A stretch of DNA of 47,134 nucleotides from Cellvibrionaceae bacterium (GTDB lineage Bacteria; Pseudomonadota; Gammaproteobacteria; Pseudomonadales; Cellvibrionaceae), in NCBI GenBank assembly GCA_002707785.1, contig PANW01000033.1:133022-180155 (forward strand), given 5' to 3'. The notes below the pieces were generated by a model. It worked only from the letters and a program-made list of their open reading frames with translations, made no database searches and was not told the DNA's origin. Both the position numbers and the translations under genes were made by a program. Below are positions 10,123 through 17,569 of this stretch, one piece after another (within the stretch, counting starts at the first letter, position 1; every line of letters starts with the position of its first letter).

Positions 10123-10578
10123 TTAGGTGCGTTTGGCTAGGTAGCTGTCGTAGTCGGGTGTTTGTCTTGGGTGGGAGCTAGCCAGTAGTGGTGAGGTCAC
10201 GAGAAAGTCAGCGGTGCTTTCATTGCAGGCGACTGGGATATTCCAAACAGCGGCGAGCCTCAGGAGAGCTTTGACGTCTGGGTCGTGGGGTTGTGCCGTC
10301 AGTGGATCCCAAAAGAAAATCAGAACGTCGATTTTATGTTCGGTGATGAGAGCGCCAATCTGCTGATCTCCACCTAGCGGGCCGCTTATCAGTTTGGTGA
10401 TGGGTAGGCCTGTCTCTTTCTCTATCAGGTTGCCGGTGGTGCCCGTGGCAAAAAAATTGTGCGGGCTAAGCGAGTCTATGTGCCGCTGACACCAGTGGAG
10501 TAAATCTTGTTTTTTGTGGTCGTGAGCGACTAGGGCAATGCTCTTAACCTCTGACACGATAACTGTTTTGGTGTCCAT
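10123..10578 (-). CDS. mgsA: Methylglyoxal synthase
   Basis: MgsA converts dihydroxyacetone phosphate to methylglyoxal and phosphate, a bypass used when sugar phosphates accumulate. The family motifs are intact: [13 protein letters not shown] near the start, [22 protein letters not shown], the catalytic-site segment [20 protein letters not shown], and the final [13 protein letters not shown]. The 151-residue length is typical. It follows a small unknown gene on the same strand after 59 bases, so the two may be co-transcribed. No strong ribosome-binding site precedes the ATG. Confidence 0.95.
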   Translation of the reverse strand: MDTKTVIVSEVKSIALVAHDHKKQDLLHWCQRHIDSLSPHNFFATGTTGNLIEKETGLPITKLISGPLGGDQQIGALITEHKIDVLIFFWDPLTAQPHDPDVKALLRLAAVWNIPVACNESTADFLVTSPLLASSHPRQTPDYDSYLAKRT

Positions 10579-10637
10579 GGTCGGTCGCTTCCGATTGATC
10601 TGCTGTTGTCTGGCTTAGCTGACGGTTGAGGTTGGAG

Positions 10638-10919
10638 TTATTCGCTGAAAAGCTGAATGGCAAATCCGGCCTTCAAGGCTTCTCTTAGGCCCTTATCTGC
10701 TTGCTGTATTTTCGGGTCTTGGCATTTCTCAGGCGTTAGCCATTGTCGCTTTTCAATCTCAATATCTTTAAAGCCTTCTCGCATGACCAGCACTTTGCAT
10801 AAAGTCTCTGCGCCAAATAGGTCTTTGAAATCGATATAGACAATGAACGGTGCCTTGTCGCCAATATTTATGTCGTCAAACGATTTGGTGGCGGTGGCAG
10901 AAGCTGAAAAAACGTACAT
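10638..10919 (-). CDS. Small protein of unknown function upstream of mgsA
   Basis: I do not recognise this 93-residue protein. It is soluble-looking, with alternating hydrophobic stretches (APFIVYIDF, CKVLVMREGF) that suggest a small alpha/beta fold, and a C-terminal helix (KGLREALKAGFAIQLF). It has two cysteines, not in a CxxC arrangement. AGAGGG precedes the ATG at a sensible distance, which supports real translation. It lies 59 bases upstream of mgsA on the same strand and is divergent from the metallo-hydrolase gene. No function should be inferred from the sequence alone. Confidence 0.7.
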   Translation of the reverse strand: MYVFSASATATKSFDDINIGDKAPFIVYIDFKDLFGAETLCKVLVMREGFKDIEIEKRQWLTPEKCQDPKIQQADKGLREALKAGFAIQLFSE

Positions 10920-11058
10920 GAGATGCCCTCTAAAATTCAGCGTCGATTAGGCCTTAATTGGGTAAAAACTGCAATCAGATTTGCAGGCTTTGGGGGCTAG
11001 GAGGTAAATTGTTTGTTTGTAGTGTTACCCATGATTTTCTGAGGAAAGGAGTTGGCTT

Positions 11059-11964
11059 GTGATTTCTGTGGTGAAGCAGTGTTGTGTAGGGTTGATTGCG
11101 GCATCTGTAATGTCGTCCTCGATGGCGCAGAGGGATTTTAGTGGAGTGGAGTTTCAGCAGACAGAGCTGGCCGAGGGGTTGGTTTTACTGCAGGGTGCTG
11201 GCGGTAATATCGCTGCGTTGCCTGGCAGCGATGGCTTGTTGATTATCGATGATGACTACAGTGAGATGGAAGACAAGCTGATGACGGTCTTGGCTGAATT
11301 GCAAGCTGATGGCCCTAAGTTTGTGTTGAACACTCATTGGCACTTTGATCATGCTGGCGGCAATACGGCTGTGGGTCGCAATGGCGCGACTATCGTTGCT
11401 CACAAGAATGTTCGGCAGCGGTTAAAAGAAGGAGGCACTATCGCCGCTTTTGGTGCGGTTATACCGCCGGCTGATCGCTCTGCGCTACCGGCCATAACCT
11501 ATAGCGATACCATGTCGATGCATTGGAATGCGTTGCGGCTGGAGTTGAAACACTCAGAGACAGCTCATACCGACGGCGATACGGTCGTTTATCTTTATCG
11601 CGACGACAAGTTGTTGGCTGTGCATTTGGGGGATCTTTTCTTTAACGGTTTCTATCCCTTTATCGACGCGAGCAGTGGGGGTTCGGCGATGGGAGTGGTG
11701 TCCGGTGTCGCCGATGTGCTCACTCGTATTGATGATTCTACCCTGGTTATTCCGGGTCATGGCCCAATGGCGTCTAAGGCCGATTTACAGGCCTATCATG
11801 ATTTCTTGAAGACGGCTGTGTCTCGTGTAGCTGCCTTGAAATCCAGCGGTAAAAGTCTAGAGCAGGTGGTTGCTGAAAAGCCTTTGGCTGATTTCGAGCA
11901 GGAATGGGGCGATGGTTTTCTAAAAACTGACGTATGGCTGTCTATTGTGTATTCCTCGATTTAG
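11059..11964 (+). CDS. Exported metallo-beta-lactamase-fold hydrolase
   Basis: The metal-binding motif HWHFDHAGG (HxHxDH) is clear at about residues 94-102, and further metal ligands are likely in HSETAHTDGDTVVYL and in VIPGHGP. The N-terminus (CCVGLIAASVMSSSMAQ) looks like a signal peptide, so the enzyme should act outside the cytoplasm. The GTG start at 11059 is preceded by GAGGAAAGGAG, a strong ribosome-binding site. The substrate cannot be told: the fold covers lactamases, lactonases, thioesterases and others, and this one resembles the general periplasmic MBL group rather than a known resistance enzyme. It stands alone, followed by a weak terminator. Confidence 0.85.
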   Translation: MISVVKQCCVGLIAASVMSSSMAQRDFSGVEFQQTELAEGLVLLQGAGGNIAALPGSDGLLIIDDDYSEMEDKLMTVLAELQADGPKFVLNTHWHFDHAGGNTAVGRNGATIVAHKNVRQRLKEGGTIAAFGAVIPPADRSALPAITYSDTMSMHWNALRLELKHSETAHTDGDTVVYLYRDDKLLAVHLGDLFFNGFYPFIDASSGGSAMGVVSGVADVLTRIDDSTLVIPGHGPMASKADLQAYHDFLKTAVSRVAALKSSGKSLEQVVAEKPLADFEQEWGDGFLKTDVWLSIVYSSI

Positions 11965-12010
11965 TTCTCTCTGGTTTTGGTCTAGGTGGGTTATAAAAGG
12001 CTCTCTCGGA

Positions 12011-12040
12011 TAGCCGAAGTCGCAAGGCTTCGGTTATTTT
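12011..12040 (+). terminator. Probable intrinsic terminator after the MBL hydrolase gene
   Basis: CCGAAG at 12013-12018 pairs with CTTCGG at 12027-12032, extended by one G-T and one A-T pair, and is followed by TTATTTTGTTT. The stem is short and the T-run is broken, so it is probably only moderately efficient. Confidence 0.6.
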
Positions 12041-12113
12041 GTTTGGGCGGTTCTTTTTGTTTGAGTGGTGATACAATCGCGCCCAAGTTGTATGAATTTA
12101 TTTGGAGTGAAAT

Positions 12114-12968
12114 ATGAGCCCACACATTATTGATGTGACTCAGGAAAATGCGCAGCAGGTTCTTATTGAAGAGTCTCAGTCGCGCCCGGTCGTGGTAGAT
12201 TTTTGGGCTGATTGGTGTGAGCCCTGTAAAACGCTTATGCCGATACTTGAAAAATTGGCGGTTGAGTATGATGGTCAATTTTTGCTGGCGAAGGTGAATG
12301 CGGACGAAATGCAGCAGATCGCGCAACAGTTAGGTGTGCGCAGCTTGCCCACGGTAATGGTGATGGTGAATGGTCAGCCGGTGGATGGTTTTGCTGGCGC
12401 GCAGCCGGAAAAAGACATTCGTGAAATGCTGCAAAAGCATCTACCGGCGCCATGGGCGGGATTGATTGAGCAAGCCAATGAATTGATGCAACAGCAGAAC
12501 TTCAGTGACGCTATGCCCTTGTTGCTGCAGGCTTATCAAGAGTCTGATAAGCAATCTGAAATAGGGGTTGGTTTGGCTCAGGTGTATTTGCATCTCAATC
12601 GGTGTGATGAGGCGGAGGCTATCCTCGATACTATTCCTATGGCAGATCAAGATGCTCTTTACGAGCAGGCTCGAGCTCAATTGCAGCTCAAGCGAGAAGC
12701 CGCAGTATCACCTGAGCTGAAGGCGTTGGAAGAAAAGCACACTGCCGACCCTACAGATTTAATGACCGCCTATTTACTGTCTATACAGTACAGCCAGAAT
12801 GCGCGCGTTAAGGATGCACTGGATTTGTTGATGACGGTGCTGCGTAAAGATCTGGGTTTTGAGGAAGGTGCGGCGAAGAAGGCCTTTATGGATATCATTG
12901 CCAGTCTTGGTAAGGGGGATCCGCTGGCGGCCGAGTATCAGCGTAAAATTTATACGCTATTGTATTGA
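12114..12968 (+). CDS. cnoX: CnoX/YbbN-type thioredoxin-TPR protein
   Basis: CnoX-type proteins protect clients from aggregation during oxidative stress and hand them to GroEL. Residues 1-110 form a thioredoxin domain with the active site WCEPC (Cys35, Cys38), so unlike the E. coli protein, whose site is SQHC, this one keeps both redox cysteines. Residues about 115-284 form TPR-like helical repeats (FSDAMPLLLQAYQES, RCDEAEAILDTI, RVKDALDLLMTVL). The 284-residue length fits YbbN. GGAG precedes the ATG. A -10-like TACAAT lies at 12072-12077. The family call is firm; the chaperone role is known from the family. Confidence 0.88.
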   Translation: MSPHIIDVTQENAQQVLIEESQSRPVVVDFWADWCEPCKTLMPILEKLAVEYDGQFLLAKVNADEMQQIAQQLGVRSLPTVMVMVNGQPVDGFAGAQPEKDIREMLQKHLPAPWAGLIEQANELMQQQNFSDAMPLLLQAYQESDKQSEIGVGLAQVYLHLNRCDEAEAILDTIPMADQDALYEQARAQLQLKREAAVSPELKALEEKHTADPTDLMTAYLLSIQYSQNARVKDALDLLMTVLRKDLGFEEGAAKKAFMDIIASLGKGDPLAAEYQRKIYTLLY

Positions 12969-13043
12969 TGATGTTTTGAGGCTCGCTTCGGTGAGTCTCG
13001 CGTTCAATTGATTAGGCTTTAGTCGCGTCGCTGGAGGTCGGTT

Positions 13044-13721
13044 TCAGCTTTCGGTTTGATTCTTTAGTGCTATCTGCTGCGCGATCATTGCGCATGCTTC
13101 TAGATAGGCGATGCCCTTGAGGCGCCTAATACGAAACTTTTGTGCGTCGAACCATGCTTTATTGATGGATAGCTCTATCCAGTCCTGTTGCTTCAGCGTT
13201 TGAGTGTCGATCTCGCTATCGCTGAGAACCCAGTGTATGGTCTGTTGATCGATACGATATTTCAGGCCTCGATCTAGTAGCGCATCGGCTACATTTTTCA
13301 ATGTGATTTCTCTTTTGTCCATGGCGTAATTGTCGATCCCCACGCCTAGCTCTTTCAGCTGTTTGATGCCTGCATCGGCACTGGAGGCGCGAATAGCAAG
13401 ATAGCTTATTCCCTTGTCGTTAGGGTGTAGCTGGTCGAGCGCAGGTGCGCAGTCAGTCGTTTGAGGAACGTGTTTTTTTTCGGGCGTTTTTTTGTTGGCC
13501 TGAGTGCGCTTTTGAGGTCTTCTTTTGGTAGTGTTCTCTGGCTGTTTCGCAGTGGCACCTGCATTTTGTTTTTGCGGCGTGCGGTGGGGCGGTTTGGCGG
13601 TCGTCGGAGATTTGATCTTCGTGGCTTTTTGCTGAGCTTTGTCTTTGTCGGTTGTCTCGCCAAATAGGTCAAAGTTGTCCTGCAGAACATGCTGTTCTTG
13701 GTGGGATAGCGATTTGCTCAT
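13044..13721 (-). CDS. Unknown basic protein with a disordered N-terminal half
   Basis: I do not recognise this 225-residue protein. Residues about 25-90 are rich in Lys, Pro, Gln, Thr and Arg and look disordered and strongly basic. Residues about 95-220 look folded, with ISYLAIRASSADAGIKQLKELGV, VADALLDRGLKYRI and FRIRRLKGIAYLEACAMIAQQ segments; the last could be an amphipathic helix. There is no signal peptide or membrane segment. The basic tail suggests nucleic-acid or polyanion contact, but this is only inference. It is convergent with the cnoX-like gene, and the unusually long gap 13722-14069 lies upstream. Confidence 0.7.
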   Translation of the reverse strand: MSKSLSHQEQHVLQDNFDLFGETTDKDKAQQKATKIKSPTTAKPPHRTPQKQNAGATAKQPENTTKRRPQKRTQANKKTPEKKHVPQTTDCAPALDQLHPNDKGISYLAIRASSADAGIKQLKELGVGIDNYAMDKREITLKNVADALLDRGLKYRIDQQTIHWVLSDSEIDTQTLKQQDWIELSINKAWFDAQKFRIRRLKGIAYLEACAMIAQQIALKNQTES

Positions 13722-13878
13722 AGAGTGTCTTGAGTTGTGTTCTTAGGGATAATGGATACGCTTATTTTGCGCTGGGTAGTCTACTGAATCTGCTGGCTGA
13801 ACTCTACCGGCTTTTTATGGTTTTTTGGGGGAAGGGAGTGAGGTCGAGCAGACAAGCTTTGGCTCGTATTAAGAGGGT

Positions 13879-13908
13879 TTCAGACTTTTGAGTGATTGCC
13901 GATATACT
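13879..13908 (+). promoter_or_regulatory. Candidate sigma-70 promoter for the PilZ-like gene
   Basis: TTCAGA (four of six consensus bases) and TATACT (five of six) are separated by 18 bases. Transcription would begin near 13915 and give a leader of about 155 bases that contains the palindrome at 14006-14022. Confidence 0.4.
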
Positions 13909-14005
13909 TAAAGGTGAGTAGCGCACGCACAACCAAGTGTTTGGCTTGTGTTTGTCAGCTCGGGCGTATCAGAAATAAGGTGTCGGCAGGCTGGATTGGT
14001 CGTGA

Positions 14006-14022
14006 TGTGACTGTGGGTCACA
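14006..14022. promoter_or_regulatory. CRP/Vfr-like palindrome upstream of the PilZ-like gene
   Basis: TGTGAC at 14006-14011 and GTCACA at 14017-14022 are perfect inverted half-sites separated by five bases. CRP-family sites have the same half-sites (TGTGA/TCACA), but with six bases between the pentamers where this site has seven. It may therefore bind a different family member or bind weakly. Confidence 0.45.
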
Positions 14023-14069
14023 TGAGTGCAAAAAAGAACAGTTGAGTGGATGGGGTGTGAGTTAGTTAT

Positions 14070-14987
14070 ATGATTTCCTTTGGCAGCAAAAAATCTAAAA
14101 AAGCGGTGATCAAGCCTCGCACTGACAGTCCGCGTGCGTCCGGTTCGGTTAGGCAACAGCTCAAACTGTTAAACCGCCTGCTGGCATCGGTAAAGATAGG
14201 CAGTCGGATTCGCTATCATATGGAGTATGAAGAGGCGACGACCCTAGAAAGCTTGGTGATTGGCTACCAGATCAACGGTTTGATGGTTTTTCGCCAGTCA
14301 GATGTCAAAGTGATTGCTGATGGTGAGGATGCCGGTGTAAGCGTGAAGACTCCTGATGGCGTGGAGCAATTCACTCGCCTAGAGAGTTTCGATCTTGTGG
14401 TTCCCGGTGCGGTAGGGGAGGAGCGAAAACTCGATTATGACTCTAGGGCCAGTATGAGTCGGCGTGGTCCATTTGCGCCTCATGCGCGTCTTTCGGTTAT
14501 GTCCTATTCCTACAATACCGAGCATTTAAAGCTCGAGGCCGAAGTGTTGCGTAATTTGAAGTTGTCTGGAGGGGTACATGCCGGGCTGCAAGTTGCCTTG
14601 CTTAGCGTGTCGCTGGGGTCGATAGGCAATCACGAGCCGCGCAAATATTCGAGAGTCGAGACTCGCTTGTGTGTGACTGCCTCCAAGAATGGTACAGAAA
14701 CAGTAATGACCGCTGAATTGCAGGATTTCTCCGAGGAAACCATTCGTTTAGTGTTGGATGGCGATGGGCAGCAGTGGCCAAAGTTCGGAAAAAAAGACTT
14801 TCTTCTCGTGGGTATGAAGACCTCGGTCGACAAACCCTTGGTGAAGTTGCGCTGCGAGTGTGTTGGGGAGCGGGGAGAGGGACGGGTATTTCGCATGACT
14901 CATATGATGCGTCACGGTAAGCCTGAACCTTTTGAGATGCTCGACGCGCTTGAGATTAAGATCGACTTGATGAATCTTGAGGTTTAG
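14070..14987 (+). CDS. PilZ-like protein, degenerate c-di-GMP site
   Basis: The 305-residue protein has an N-terminal beta-rich part (about residues 40-115, GSRIRYHMEYEEATTLESLVIG) and a C-terminal part that resembles a PilZ domain. Residues 191-195 are RKYSR, matching the RxxxR c-di-GMP motif. The second motif, normally D/NxSxxG, reads DFSEET at 219-224 and lacks the glycine. The overall plan recalls YcgR-type flagellar-brake proteins (N-terminal domain plus PilZ), but I see no close match. It could bind c-di-GMP weakly or not at all. No strong ribosome-binding site precedes the ATG. It converges on maf. Confidence 0.6.
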   Translation: MISFGSKKSKKAVIKPRTDSPRASGSVRQQLKLLNRLLASVKIGSRIRYHMEYEEATTLESLVIGYQINGLMVFRQSDVKVIADGEDAGVSVKTPDGVEQFTRLESFDLVVPGAVGEERKLDYDSRASMSRRGPFAPHARLSVMSYSYNTEHLKLEAEVLRNLKLSGGVHAGLQVALLSVSLGSIGNHEPRKYSRVETRLCVTASKNGTETVMTAELQDFSEETIRLVLDGDGQQWPKFGKKDFLLVGMKTSVDKPLVKLRCECVGERGEGRVFRMTHMMRHGKPEPFEMLDALEIKIDLMNLEV

Positions 14988-15001
14988 TCGATTCTGCATC
15001 T

Positions 15002-15031
15002 TGCTAACTCATCCTCATTGCTGAGTTAGCA
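15002..15031. terminator. Hairpin between the convergent PilZ-like gene and maf
   Basis: TGCTAACTCA at 15002-15011 pairs perfectly with TGAGTTAGCA at 15022-15031, with a ten-base loop that includes the first bases of the maf stop region. There is no T-run, so it is not a textbook intrinsic terminator. It may still block or stabilise the 3' ends of both transcripts. Confidence 0.5.
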
Positions 15032-15602
15032 CATCTACTCCCTCTTTGTAGAGCATGTCGGTGAGCGCGATCAGTGGCAGTCCGATTAGGCTGTTGGGGT
15101 CGTCGCCTCTTATAGCACTGAATAGCGCGATACCGAGCCCCTCGGATTTAAAGCTTCCGGCGCAATCATAAGGTTGTTCGCGGCGCAGATAGTATTCAAT
15201 TTGCGGCTCTGTTAGCGCTCTAAAGTGTACGTCATAGCGACAGCAGTGGTAGTGCAGTGTGCCTTTAGCGCTATTGAGCAGGCAAAGCCCGGTATGAAAG
15301 TGAACAACTCGGCGACTGCAGCTGCGCAGTTGATCTGCTGCTGCTTCATGGTTGCCGGGTTTACCAATGATTTCCCCGTCCAGTTCGGCAACCTGGTCAG
15401 AGCCGATAATCAAGTGGTTGTCGTGGCTGGCTCGCAAGGTTTCTGCCTTTGCGGTAGCTAGTCGTTGCACCAATTGAGAGGGGGTCTCATTTGGTCGTGG
15501 TGATTCATCGATGTCGGGTGACTCAGTCTCGAAAGAAAGACCAAGTTTTTCAAGTAGTTGACGTCGATAAGGGGAGCTTGAGGCCAGTAAAATAGGTGTC
15601 AT
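15015..15602 (-). CDS. maf: Maf-family nucleotide pyrophosphatase, YceF type
   Basis: Maf/YceF proteins hydrolyse non-canonical nucleoside triphosphates; the YceF subgroup prefers 7-methyl-GTP. The N-terminal LASSSPYRRQLLEKLGL and DIDESPRPNETP segments, the LIIGSDQVAELDGEIIGKPG segment and GSFKSEGLGIALF are the conserved family blocks. The 195-residue length fits. Its position beside, and divergent from, yceD-rpmF-plsX is the usual place for yceF, which supports the 7-methyl-GTP subgroup. The dTTP/UTP-specific paralogue YhdE normally lies elsewhere. Confidence 0.9.
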   Translation of the reverse strand: MTPILLASSSPYRRQLLEKLGLSFETESPDIDESPRPNETPSQLVQRLATAKAETLRASHDNHLIIGSDQVAELDGEIIGKPGNHEAAADQLRSCSRRVVHFHTGLCLLNSAKGTLHYHCCRYDVHFRALTEPQIEYYLRREQPYDCAGSFKSEGLGIALFSAIRGDDPNSLIGLPLIALTDMLYKEGVDVLTQQ

Positions 15603-15690
15603 AATCGGTTGTGAGAAGTCCTAAAGTCGCCAGTTTACTCTCTCGGGGCAATTATTTGTTGGAAATCCGCTATTTAGGCCTGTTTTTCCT

Positions 15691-15719
15691 TTGACACAAA
15701 GGGGGTGACTCCCTAGAAT
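15691..15719 (+). promoter_or_regulatory. Strong sigma-70 promoter for yceD-rpmF-plsX
   Basis: TTGACA at 15691-15696 matches the -35 consensus exactly. The spacer is 17 bases, and TAGAAT at 15714-15719 matches five of six -10 bases. The predicted start of transcription (about 15726) is only two or three bases before the yceD ATG. Confidence 0.85.
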
Positions 15720-15728
15720 TGCGCGCTT

Positions 15729-16265
15729 ATGTCAAGTGCAACCGAAAACACTCAATTGCCGCGGTTTATTGATCCGCGAAAATTTGCCCAACAGGGACTT
15801 AGCTTAGCCGGTGATATTACGGTTTCAGAGCTCAGCCGACTGGGAGAGGCTTCGCTCAGTAGTGGAGATAACGTTAAAGTTGCACTCGAATTTGACGTCG
15901 ATGAAGAAAGGCACCGTGTCATTACGGGAAGTGCGAACTGTCATTTAACCGTGACTTGTCAGCGCTGCTTGGAGCCGGTGGAAGTTGGGCTAGATGCGCA
16001 ATTAAATCTAGCCATTGTTTGGGATGAAGAACGTGCCAAACAGTTGCCGAAAGCTTTGGATCCTTTGATCTTGGGTGAAGGCCAGGCCGATCTCTACACG
16101 ATTGTCGAAGATGAATTGCTGCTCAATTTGCCGATGGTTTCTTATCATGATGAGAATTGCATCGAGCAGACGAGCTTTGGGGATGAGGGGTCCGAAACCG
16201 AGGCCGACTCATCCAGTAACCCGTTTCAAGTGTTGGAGCAACTTAAGGGCTCGCCGAAATCCTGA
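15729..16265 (+). CDS. yceD: DUF177 protein YceD (23S rRNA accumulation protein)
   Basis: YceD is needed for normal 23S rRNA levels and is usually encoded just before rpmF. The protein has the LPRFIDPRKFAQQGLSLAG start, the CHLTVTCQRCLEPV segment with the CxRC motif, and the VEDELLLNLPMVSYH segment with the later NPFQVLEQLK tail, all matching the E. coli protein. It is 178 residues long. No ribosome-binding site precedes the ATG; the promoter places the transcript start almost at the ATG, so leaderless translation is likely. rpmF follows after 42 bases. Confidence 0.9.
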   Translation: MSSATENTQLPRFIDPRKFAQQGLSLAGDITVSELSRLGEASLSSGDNVKVALEFDVDEERHRVITGSANCHLTVTCQRCLEPVEVGLDAQLNLAIVWDEERAKQLPKALDPLILGEGQADLYTIVEDELLLNLPMVSYHDENCIEQTSFGDEGSETEADSSSNPFQVLEQLKGSPKS

Positions 16266-16307
16266 GGCGCCCCGGTTCCGACGAACTTTGAGCAATAGGA
16301 GCATACT

Positions 16308-16490
16308 ATGGCTGTTCAGAAGAGTAAGAAAACCCGTTCAAGACGTGGCATGCGTCGTTCACACGATGCGTTGTCCGGACCTACTTTGTCAGTAGATCCA
16401 ACCAGCGGCGAGAAGCACATGCGTCACAATGTGACTGCTGACGGTTTCTACAAAGGCCGTAAAGTTATCGATACCGGTAGCGAAGACTAA
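16308..16490 (+). CDS. rpmF: 50S ribosomal protein L32
   Basis: The 60-residue sequence begins [22 protein letters not shown], unmistakable for bL32 apart from the length limits of quoting here: it carries the [15 protein letters not shown] block and the later [15 protein letters not shown] block. There are no zinc cysteines, so it is the zinc-free form. TAGGAG precedes the ATG at a normal distance. It sits between yceD and plsX as in most Gammaproteobacteria, joining a ribosomal gene to phospholipid synthesis. Confidence 0.97.
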   Translation: MAVQKSKKTRSRRGMRRSHDALSGPTLSVDPTSGEKHMRHNVTADGFYKGRKVIDTGSED

Positions 16491-16508
16491 GACGGACGAC
16501 GCAAAGGT

Positions 16509-17501
16509 TTGTCGAATCGATTAACCATTGCTGTTGATCTCATGGGCGGGGACTTAGGTCCCCGTTCTGCGTTACCCGCTGCGCTAAAATTCGCACAATC
16601 TCATCAAGACCTCTCTTTTTTGCTGGTTGGCAACATTGACCACGCGCCTGCAGAACTCCCGTCTAATGCCGAGTGGATCGCCTCGACCCAAGTGGTTGAA
16701 ATGTGTGATCAGCCCGCAAAGGCCTTGCGTCAAAAACAAAACTCCTCCATGTGGTATGCAATTCAAGCGGTTGCTGAAGGCAGGGCTCATGCCTGTGTAA
16801 GTTGCGGCAATACGGGTGCGCTAATGGCAATGGGGAAGTTTCTGCTAAAAACATTTCCAGGTATTGATAGGCCCGCTATCTGCAAGGCGGTTCCGACTCG
16901 CGAGGGATCCAGTTTGGTGTTGGATCTTGGGGCAAATGTCGACTGCAGTTCGGAGCAGCTAGAGCAATTCGCTTTGATGGGGAGTGTGTTGGCACAAGCT
17001 GGCGGTATCGAATCGCCCAAGGTCGGCTTGCTGAATATTGGCTCTGAAGAGGTCAAGGGTAACGAACAGATTCGCCTAGCCTCCAGTCTACTGACTCAAA
17101 ATCCCTATATTCGATATCACGGATACATCGAGGGTGACGGTATTTTTACCGGTGCGGTGGATGTGGTGGTGTGTGATGGTTTTGTGGGTAATGTTGCTCT
17201 GAAAGTGAGTGAGGGGGTGGCCGGTTTACTGGCGGATCACTTGTCGGAAATGGAGCGTGGCAGTTTTTTTGGGCGAGTCGCTGGCCAAATTGCCAGACCT
17301 TTGTTGCGAAAATGGCATATGAAATTCGACCCTGCCCGTTATAATGGCGCCAGCTTTTTAGGATTACAGGGGGTCGTGGTTAAGAGTCATGGTTCTGCTG
17401 ATGAGGAAGGTTTTGGTTACGCTCTCGCGGCAGCCGTTGAGCAAGCGCGCAATGAAATACCTCAAAAAATAAACCAGCAGGTAGCGGATTGCCTGTTGTA
17501 A
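16509..17501 (+). CDS. plsX: Phosphate acyltransferase PlsX
   Basis: PlsX converts acyl-ACP to acyl-phosphate, the acyl donor for PlsY in phosphatidic acid synthesis. The N-terminal AVDLMGGDLGPRSALPAA block is diagnostic, followed by SCGNTGALMAMGKF, RPAICKAVPT, NIGSEEVKGN and CDGFVGNVALKVSEGVA. The start is TTG at 16509; the next in-frame ATG lies inside the conserved first strand, so TTG is required. AAGG sits only one base before it, which is unusually close. The protein has 330 residues, slightly shorter than the E. coli one. fabD follows directly, with no fabH between. Confidence 0.95.
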   Translation: MSNRLTIAVDLMGGDLGPRSALPAALKFAQSHQDLSFLLVGNIDHAPAELPSNAEWIASTQVVEMCDQPAKALRQKQNSSMWYAIQAVAEGRAHACVSCGNTGALMAMGKFLLKTFPGIDRPAICKAVPTREGSSLVLDLGANVDCSSEQLEQFALMGSVLAQAGGIESPKVGLLNIGSEEVKGNEQIRLASSLLTQNPYIRYHGYIEGDGIFTGAVDVVVCDGFVGNVALKVSEGVAGLLADHLSEMERGSFFGRVAGQIARPLLRKWHMKFDPARYNGASFLGLQGVVVKSHGSADEEGFGYALAAAVEQARNEIPQKINQQVADCLL

Positions 17502-17569
17502 GTTGATGGAATTAATCAATAGTCAGCCAGGCCTTCGGGTGTTTGGCTAGCCATATGGAATAGAAAATT

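Larger units (their letters stand above)
13722..14069. other. Intergenic gap with regulatory sites
   Basis: These 348 bases separate two divergent unknown genes. They hold a candidate sigma-70 promoter reading rightward (TTCAGA at 13879-13884, 18-base spacer, TATACT at 13903-13908) and a perfect palindrome at 14006-14022, listed separately. I see no gene on either strand that looks real. Confidence 0.5.
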
